Part shown: one piece after another, positions 26,021-30,718 of the stretch
Position numbering within the stretch: the first letter of the stretch is position 1
Layout of the letters: every line of letters starts with the position of its first letter
Source: Caryophanales bacterium
GTDB taxonomy: Bacteria > Bacillota_I > Bacilli_A > RFN20 > CAG-826
Assembly: GCA_016280685.1 (NCBI GenBank)
Contig: JAEEHE010000113.1
Coordinates: forward strand, 1 to 30,718
Length of the DNA stretch: 30,718 nucleotides
Direction of reading: 5' to 3'
Made by a program: the position numbers and the translations under genes
Notes under the pieces: generated by a model
What the model was told of the DNA's origin: nothing
Database searches by the model: none
What the model saw: the letters and a program-made list of their open reading frames with translations, nothing else

Positions 26021-26137
26021 AATATTATCCCCGTTATTATTTATGAATTCATTTTACAACGCGCATTAATTTATATAAATATTCTAAATGAAAGAAGAAA
26101 TATAATATTTTGACTTTTTCACCATTTCCAAATAATG
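26021..26137 (-). promoter_or_regulatory. Upstream region of the importer operon
   Basis: This is an AT-rich, gene-free stretch. It contains a perfect 12-bp palindrome ATTTATATAAAT (26069-26080), and TTTTGACTTTTT at 26108-26119, which also occurs at 13980-13991 at a similar distance (about 80-100 bp) upstream of another minus-strand operon. No clear -35/-10 pair stands out on the minus strand. The promoter of the importer operon should lie here because a terminator precedes it. Confidence 0.4.
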
Positions 26138-26162
26138 AAAAAAATCGCGATTTTACGCGATT
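26138..26162 (-). terminator. Rho-independent terminator of the GH99-like operon
   Basis: On the minus strand AATCGCG-TAAAAT-CGCGATT forms a perfect 7-bp stem followed by TTTTT. It is about 90 bp after the stop codon of the GH99-like gene at 26254-27396. The gap from 26163 to 26253 holds no gene, only an AT-rich 7-3-7 inverted repeat (26185-26201). Confidence 0.85.
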
Positions 26163-26253
26163 AAAACGAAACAAAAAATAATAATTATAATAGAATTATA
26201 AATATCTAAGAAGAACTACTAATAATACCGATTTTTTTAATAATTATATTCTT

Positions 26254-27396
26254 TTAACACTTAAAGACTGATTTAATAGCTTCTAATTTACCAAATTTTT
26301 CTTCGGTGTCGGGTTCTAGATAACTGCCTTCAGTCCATTCATTGAAAGCATTAATGGTGAGAAATTTTGTTTTTAAATGGGAATTATCGAGTTGTTTTTT
26401 AATGGTGAGAAGAGCTTTTTTAAATTCTTTTGCCGTATTATTTTTTAATACTGACATAAATGGATATCCTCTATTTTCATAAATATCAGTTTGATTAGCT
26501 CTAGGAGATGGATCCCATCCACAAGTAACGTTAGGATAATAAGGAATTCCTTCGAATCTCTTGGTTAAAACGTGAAAATCATTTTCACATATTTTTCGAT
26601 ATTCAGAATATTCTGTTTCTGGGAAATGCGGGATTTCATGCTCATGAACCCAAACATAACTCATCACAGAATCAAAACCTAATTCGATTAAATCTCGGCC
26701 ACTTAAAGTGGAGTTGCTTTCTCCTTCTAATATTTTTATTCCCCACACTATCGCGTTTAAATGGAGTTTGCCAAGTCCAGCCTTTTCCACCTTATTTCTA
26801 AATCTTTTAATAGCGGCTTTTGCGTTATTAATTCCACCATAAGTTGCGACAAATTTATTTATCTCATAAATCGATAAAAATAAACCACCATCTAAACGGA
26901 AATAATTTGGACATATAAAATAATGATTGATTATATAATCAATTGCAGCATCAAAAGTCTCGCTTTTCATCGTCCCTTTCAACTCACATTTTTGGTCGTT
27001 GATATACGCTAAAGGAAGAGGATGGATATCGAGCCAATCATGATTAGCGTACATGATAGAAAACTTCATATCACGATTGTTTTTCGCGTTTAAAAAGCCT
27101 TCGTCTATGCATTTATTTAAAAAGGGACCATCATCATAGTAATACCAATCAAAAATAAGGTTATCAATGCCATAATTAATGCATGCCTCAATCTTTTTTT
27201 CCATTACTTTGGGATCAGATTCATCTTCGTATCCCCACAAAGGGACCTTAGGCATTTGATGATTTAAAAATCTTGGTCTTGCTTGTTCAACAAGCCTCCA
27301 CTCATTCCATCCTTTTCCATGATAAAGTTCATTGTGTTTATCGCCTTTATGGAAATTAGGAAAATAAAAAGCACTAACTATGTAATCGTTCTTCAT
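26254..27396 (-). CDS. GH99-like / WbsX-like glycan enzyme, cytoplasmic
   Basis: 380 residues, no signal peptide. The start YIVSAFYFPNFHKGDKHN and the segment GYEDESDPKVMEKKIEACIN match the glycosyltransferase-WbsX/GH99-like TIM-barrel family. The diagnostic ending is INAFNEWTEGSYLEPDTE. YGIDNLIFDWYYYDDGPFLN is the expected strand with an aromatic run. GH99 enzymes cleave internal alpha-mannosidic bonds, but WbsX-like members also occur in polysaccharide synthesis, so hydrolase versus transferase is open. It begins two bases after the stop of the orphan ATPase gene and has no clear Shine-Dalgarno, so translation is probably coupled. A larger homologue begins the same operon (28694-30718). Action on imported oligosaccharides is inferred from the lack of a signal peptide. 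Confidence 0.78.
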   Translation of the reverse strand: MKNDYIVSAFYFPNFHKGDKHNELYHGKGWNEWRLVEQARPRFLNHQMPKVPLWGYEDESDPKVMEKKIEACINYGIDNLIFDWYYYDDGPFLNKCIDEGFLNAKNNRDMKFSIMYANHDWLDIHPLPLAYINDQKCELKGTMKSETFDAAIDYIINHYFICPNYFRLDGGLFLSIYEINKFVATYGGINNAKAAIKRFRNKVEKAGLGKLHLNAIVWGIKILEGESNSTLSGRDLIELGFDSVMSYVWVHEHEIPHFPETEYSEYRKICENDFHVLTKRFEGIPYYPNVTCGWDPSPRANQTDIYENRGYPFMSVLKNNTAKEFKKALLTIKKQLDNSHLKTKFLTINAFNEWTEGSYLEPDTEEKFGKLEAIKSVFKC

Positions 27397-27398
27397 TT

Positions 27399-28676
27399 TT
27401 AAATTGTTCTTTCTAAAACAGTGTCAAATAAATAAACTTTTGATTTATCAAAGGAAACATTGATTGTGTCTCCGATATTAATTTCATCATCAGAAATAAT
27501 CTTCACAAGCATTTCCGTACCGGAAAAATTGAAATGAACATAATATTCATCGCCGAGCAGTTCTGATAGAGATATTTCTCCTTTGTAGGAGTTCTCATCA
27601 TTTTTATTAATGGAAATCGATTCTGGCCTAATACCAAATGTCAAGTCATGTTCCCGACCATTAAGAATGCTTTTAACCAGATCAATATTCTCTTGAATCT
27701 TGTTGATTTTTTCCTCTTTTAATTCTAAAAGCTTTTGATATTTTTTCTTTTTGAATAACCCTTTATTAGGGGAGTTAATTTCCTCATTATTAGCTGTTTC
27801 GAGATCTTTTTCTAAATCTTTTAAAATGGTCTCGTAATGAGCGATACGTCTTTTTTCAAATTCGTTACCAAATACCATTTTTTCACCGTTAGAAAAGACG
27901 ATTGCCATTTCCGAAGGTAAATATTTAACATTGAGAAAATTCATCGCAGGAGAGCCAATAAATGAGGCGACAAATTTATTTACAGGTTTTTTATAAATAT
28001 CTCTTGGCTTCCCTATTTGTTGCACATATCCATCTTTCATGACCACGATTCTATTAGCCATAGTCATCGCTTCGGTTTGGTCATGAGTAACGTAGATGGT
28101 CGTCGCCTTTACCGCTTTGTGTATTTTAATAATTTCACTTCTCATTTGTACGCGTAGTTTAGCGTCCAAATTGGATAATGGTTCATCCATCAAAAAGATT
28201 CTTGCGTTTCTTACAATTGCGCGACCTAATGCCACTCTTTGACGTTGACCACCAGATAAATTCTTCGGTTTTTTATTTAGATAATTTGTTAGTTCCAAAA
28301 TCTCCGCTGCTTCTCTTACTCTTTTATCAATTTCCTCTTTAGGATACTTTCTTAATCTAAGAGAGAAGGCCATGTTTTCGTAAACATTCAAATTTGGATA
28401 TAGCGCGTAATTTTGGAAAACCATCGCGATGTCTCTATCTTTACTTAAAACCGCATTAGATAAGACTCCATCGATATATAGTTCGCCACTTGTGATATCT
28501 TCTAAACCCGCGATCATTCTGATAGTGGTAGATTTACCACATCCTGATGGACCGACAAAAACAACGAATTCCTCTTTGTTGATATCAATGCTGAAATCAT
28601 GAACCGCATGGAATCCATCTTCATAAACTTTATTAATATCGATTAAACTGATAAAAGATTGGTTATTTTCTTCCAT
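27399..28676 (-). CDS. MsmK/UgpC-type ABC transporter ATPase, second copy
   Basis: 425 residues. Walker [11 protein letters not shown] (42-51), Q-loop Gln88, LSGGQ (140-144), Walker B IFLMDEP (160-166) and His198 are all present. It lacks the insertion between Q-loop and signature seen in the paralogue at 24335-26020. It has a Lys/Glu-rich coiled-coil insertion (about 270-342) in the C-terminal regulatory domain before [17 protein letters not shown] lies 9 bases before ATG. No permease genes are in its operon; it lies between two GH99-like genes. MsmK-type ATPases can serve several importers, so it may energise the importer encoded next door or one elsewhere. Confidence 0.9.
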   Translation of the reverse strand: MEENNQSFISLIDINKVYEDGFHAVHDFSIDINKEEFVVFVGPSGCGKSTTIRMIAGLEDITSGELYIDGVLSNAVLSKDRDIAMVFQNYALYPNLNVYENMAFSLRLRKYPKEEIDKRVREAAEILELTNYLNKKPKNLSGGQRQRVALGRAIVRNARIFLMDEPLSNLDAKLRVQMRSEIIKIHKAVKATTIYVTHDQTEAMTMANRIVVMKDGYVQQIGKPRDIYKKPVNKFVASFIGSPAMNFLNVKYLPSEMAIVFSNGEKMVFGNEFEKRRIAHYETILKDLEKDLETANNEEINSPNKGLFKKKKYQKLLELKEEKINKIQENIDLVKSILNGREHDLTFGIRPESISINKNDENSYKGEISLSELLGDEYYVHFNFSGTEMLVKIISDDEINIGDTINVSFDKSKVYLFDTVLERTI

Positions 28677-28693
28677 ATCAATTAACTCCCTTT

Positions 28694-30718
28694 TTACGCT
28701 ACCAAAACAATATTAACGCTCTTGTTTAGTTTTATTTCTAAAGAACTTTCAACAAACGAATGACCATCAAATAGATAAACATTATCGAAATTAGTGGAAT
28801 CATATAAGAATATTTGCGCTTCTAATCCTATTAAACTACCACTTTGTTTTATGGAATAGTCAAACGATGAGCATCTATTAAACTTTATATTATCTAATGT
28901 TAATTCTTTAATCGTATTAGAAATATCATTTCTTTGATTTAAGACAATTTCAAAAGTCTTCATGTCATCAAGTTTTTTTAATTCGTTCGCTTTAATTTCA
29001 ATCACACCATTAAGCATTTTCAAAATTAAATCTCCACCACTATTCTTTAATGATTGACAAACCTGTTTAGAAATGACTATTCGATTCGCGTTTTGTACAT
29101 CTTTTAATTTTTCTAAATCATTGACAAAGATTGTCTCACCACCACATGTGTTATAACCGATTTCCCAATCGACATAACCTGTTTCGCTTATAGAATTATC
29201 AATCACTTCTCCGTGTTCTTCTAAATATTTAGAAACAAATTCATTCCAAGACATAGGATACCAAGTATCATATACACCAAAGCCATCTTCCATTGGATAA
29301 TAATCAACATGTTCATATTCTCCAATGCCAAATATTTCACGAAGTAAATCCAAATATCCATAGGCATAATGCCCGTCTTTATATGATGGTGTTCCATATG
29401 TTGGCATCAAATAATGGCCCTCTGAATATTCATTCCAGTTATCGAGCATAACCATCTTTGTACCCGAATCATCAATCGGATTAACGGAAGCAATTTGTTT
29501 AATATATAATGCGAATTGACGATAATGTTCTAAATCGTACAAATAAGTCGCTCCTTCTGGATTGAATCCACAGTTCATCCAAGCGCTGGGATCCCATTGT
29601 TTAGATAAAGAAGGAATTACTTTCATGTTGTTAGTCGCATTCATCTGTGTCTCTATCGCATTTTTAGAATAAGAAAGAGTAAAATCATCACTCACATTAT
29701 AATAACCGCTCGCCCATGTATAGGAGAAGATGCCATCATAACCACAGGATTCTAGCTTTTGTGTATTAGTCGCGCTTGGCGTTCTTAGTTCTGCAGCTAC
29801 ATATAAACCAGGGAATCCAGCTTCAACACACATCTCTTTCATCTTGTTAATAGCGAAAACCACATCTAGATTATTTGTTTTACCATCACTATTCGCATCC
29901 CCGATGGAATTGGAAAAATCGCCAATATAAATATGAAGAATAGGTTTGCCATCATTTGTTTTTTGATAATTGGGGTTTTTAAAGAATGTTTCAATGAAAT
30001 AAGGCATGATGTTCTCTATTAAGTCACTATAACTATTAATCACATTAGAAGAGGCATTTTCTAACATGAGGGAGAAGCTCATACTATCTCTAAATTTTGA
30101 CTTGAATAACCCATCCCAAATCGCGTCGGAATAATTGGATGTTTTAATCGGTCCATTCCCTTTTCTATACCAGCAGAACATCATGTTAGAAATACCATGT
30201 TCTCTTGCTATTTTTATTTCCCAATCGGAAACCGCGGGGGTTCCTTCATCATAATATCCAAGGATTGGTTGCTTGTGATAGGATTGTTCATTATCTAAAA
30301 GGTGCCATCCGGTATGAGATCCTTCTCTCCATAAAGAACAGACTTGCATAGATAAAGTAATGTCGCCAGTGTCGCAAGGGATAATATCAGGAACATTGCT
30401 TTCTTCTAACGAATTATAAATTTGAATAGAATCTAATAAAATTGTTCCTTTAGTAGTTGAAGTAGATGTGATAAATTTCTTCCAAACACTATTTTTCAAA
30501 GATTCGGGAAGGATGATACCATCTATCGGTGTCCATCCATTATAATCTAATCTAATATCATTGCTTTCTTTATGAATAAAGAAGGTGAATTTATTCCATA
30601 AATCAGTCTTTAAATCATCGAGATGTTGTTCTTCATTCACAATAGGGAAATATTGTGTTTTTCCATTACAAGTTATAGATATTTGCAACTTGCCATCTTT
30701 GGTTTCAATTCCTAAAAA
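28694..30718 (-). CDS. Partial GH99/WbsX-like protein with extra N- and C-terminal domains (N-terminus beyond window)
   Basis: The frame is open to the right edge (ten codons, [10 protein letters not shown], before the TTG at 30688), so the true start lies outside. At least 674 residues. The visible start is a beta-sandwich (about 10-125). A GH99/WbsX-like barrel follows ([19 protein letters not shown] to [17 protein letters not shown], about 145-440 of the part counted from TTG 30688). A perfect dockerin-type calcium loop, [14 protein letters not shown], sits within this barrel. About 500-664 is a C-terminal beta-rich region. Extra domains suggest a secreted or surface enzyme, but the signal peptide is not visible. 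It may be the extracellular partner of the cytoplasmic GH99-like protein two genes downstream. The stop is 17 bp from the ATPase start. Confidence 0.75.
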   Translation of the reverse strand, partial: FLGIETKDGKLQISITCNGKTQYFPIVNEEQHLDDLKTDLWNKFTFFIHKESNDIRLDYNGWTPIDGIILPESLKNSVWKKFITSTSTTKGTILLDSIQIYNSLEESNVPDIIPCDTGDITLSMQVCSLWREGSHTGWHLLDNEQSYHKQPILGYYDEGTPAVSDWEIKIAREHGISNMMFCWYRKGNGPIKTSNYSDAIWDGLFKSKFRDSMSFSLMLENASSNVINSYSDLIENIMPYFIETFFKNPNYQKTNDGKPILHIYIGDFSNSIGDANSDGKTNNLDVVFAINKMKEMCVEAGFPGLYVAAELRTPSATNTQKLESCGYDGIFSYTWASGYYNVSDDFTLSYSKNAIETQMNATNNMKVIPSLSKQWDPSAWMNCGFNPEGATYLYDLEHYRQFALYIKQIASVNPIDDSGTKMVMLDNWNEYSEGHYLMPTYGTPSYKDGHYAYGYLDLLREIFGIGEYEHVDYYPMEDGFGVYDTWYPMSWNEFVSKYLEEHGEVIDNSISETGYVDWEIGYNTCGGETIFVNDLEKLKDVQNANRIVISKQVCQSLKNSGGDLILKMLNGVIEIKANELKKLDDMKTFEIVLNQRNDISNTIKELTLDNIKFNRCSSFDYSIKQSGSLIGLEAQIFLYDSTNFDNVYLFDGHSFVESSLEIKLNKSVNIVLVA

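Noticed and set aside
26185..26201. TTATAAT-AGA-ATTATAA inverted repeat as an operator
   Set aside because: It lies inside the 3' region of the GH99-like operon before its terminator, and is simple AT-rich sequence where such repeats are common.
1..30718. Mycoplasma-type genetic code (UGA as tryptophan), suggested by the AT-rich, Mollicutes-like style
   Set aside because: Genes read full length with UGA as stop (for example the ATGA junction at 5711-5714) and contain many TGG codons at conserved Trp positions.

Overview
This AT-rich window is a Gram-positive-style glycan-utilisation locus. Surface lipoproteins with LxxC lipoboxes and Ser/Glu-rich spacers, an LplABC-type sugar importer with its own ATPase, an AraC regulator and GGAGG-type ribosome binding sites point to a low-GC Firmicutes/Bacilli lineage. 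It resembles uncultured gut or rumen Bacilli close to the Mollicutes branch, but that placement is inference from style, not from a marker gene. UGA is used as a stop and tryptophan is coded by TGG, so there is no mycoplasma-type recoding. All genes lie on the minus strand except the AraC regulator (14017-14871). There are no RNA genes, insertion sequences or CRISPR arrays, and no gene-free gap longer than about 235 bp.

Layout in the direction of minus-strand transcription, from the right edge. (1) 30718-26254: a GH99-like glycan enzyme (start outside the window), an orphan MsmK-type ATPase and a second, cytoplasmic GH99/WbsX-like protein, ended by a terminator at 26138-26162. (2) 26020-14921: MsmK-type ATPase, RDD-family membrane protein, two permeases, solute-binding lipoprotein, a beta-helix lipoprotein resembling GH110, and a secreted protein built from an unrecognised repeat. 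The genes are mostly overlapping or a few bases apart, and the operon ends at a bidirectional terminator shared with the convergent AraC gene. (3) 13903-8205: a second GH110-like beta-helix lipoprotein and a 1121-residue lipoprotein with InlB-type repeats plus several copies of the same unrecognised repeat, ended by a terminator at 8160-8196. (4) 8031-7228: a metallo-beta-lactamase-fold hydrolase. (5) 7159 to the left edge: cytoplasmic GH127-like and GH78-like enzymes, an L-fucose/L-arabinose-isomerase-like protein, an FGGY sugar kinase and a DUF4432 aldose-epimerase-like protein, translationally coupled.

Working model (inference): surface beta-helix enzymes and repeat-rich lipoproteins bind and trim a galactose- and/or deoxysugar/arabinose-containing glycan. 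The ABC system imports oligosaccharides, GH127/GH78 remove terminal L-sugars in the cytoplasm, and the mutarotase, isomerase and kinase channel one released sugar toward a ketose phosphate. The AraC protein probably controls the locus. Two operon promoter regions (around 7.2 kb and 13.95 kb) share a clear sequence block, which supports a common regulon.

The most novel-looking elements are the roughly 155-residue repeat family, the RDD protein embedded in a sugar-importer operon, the ATPase with a coiled-coil insertion between Q-loop and signature motif, and the paired GH110-like lipoproteins. The glycan substrate cannot be read from the sequence alone.
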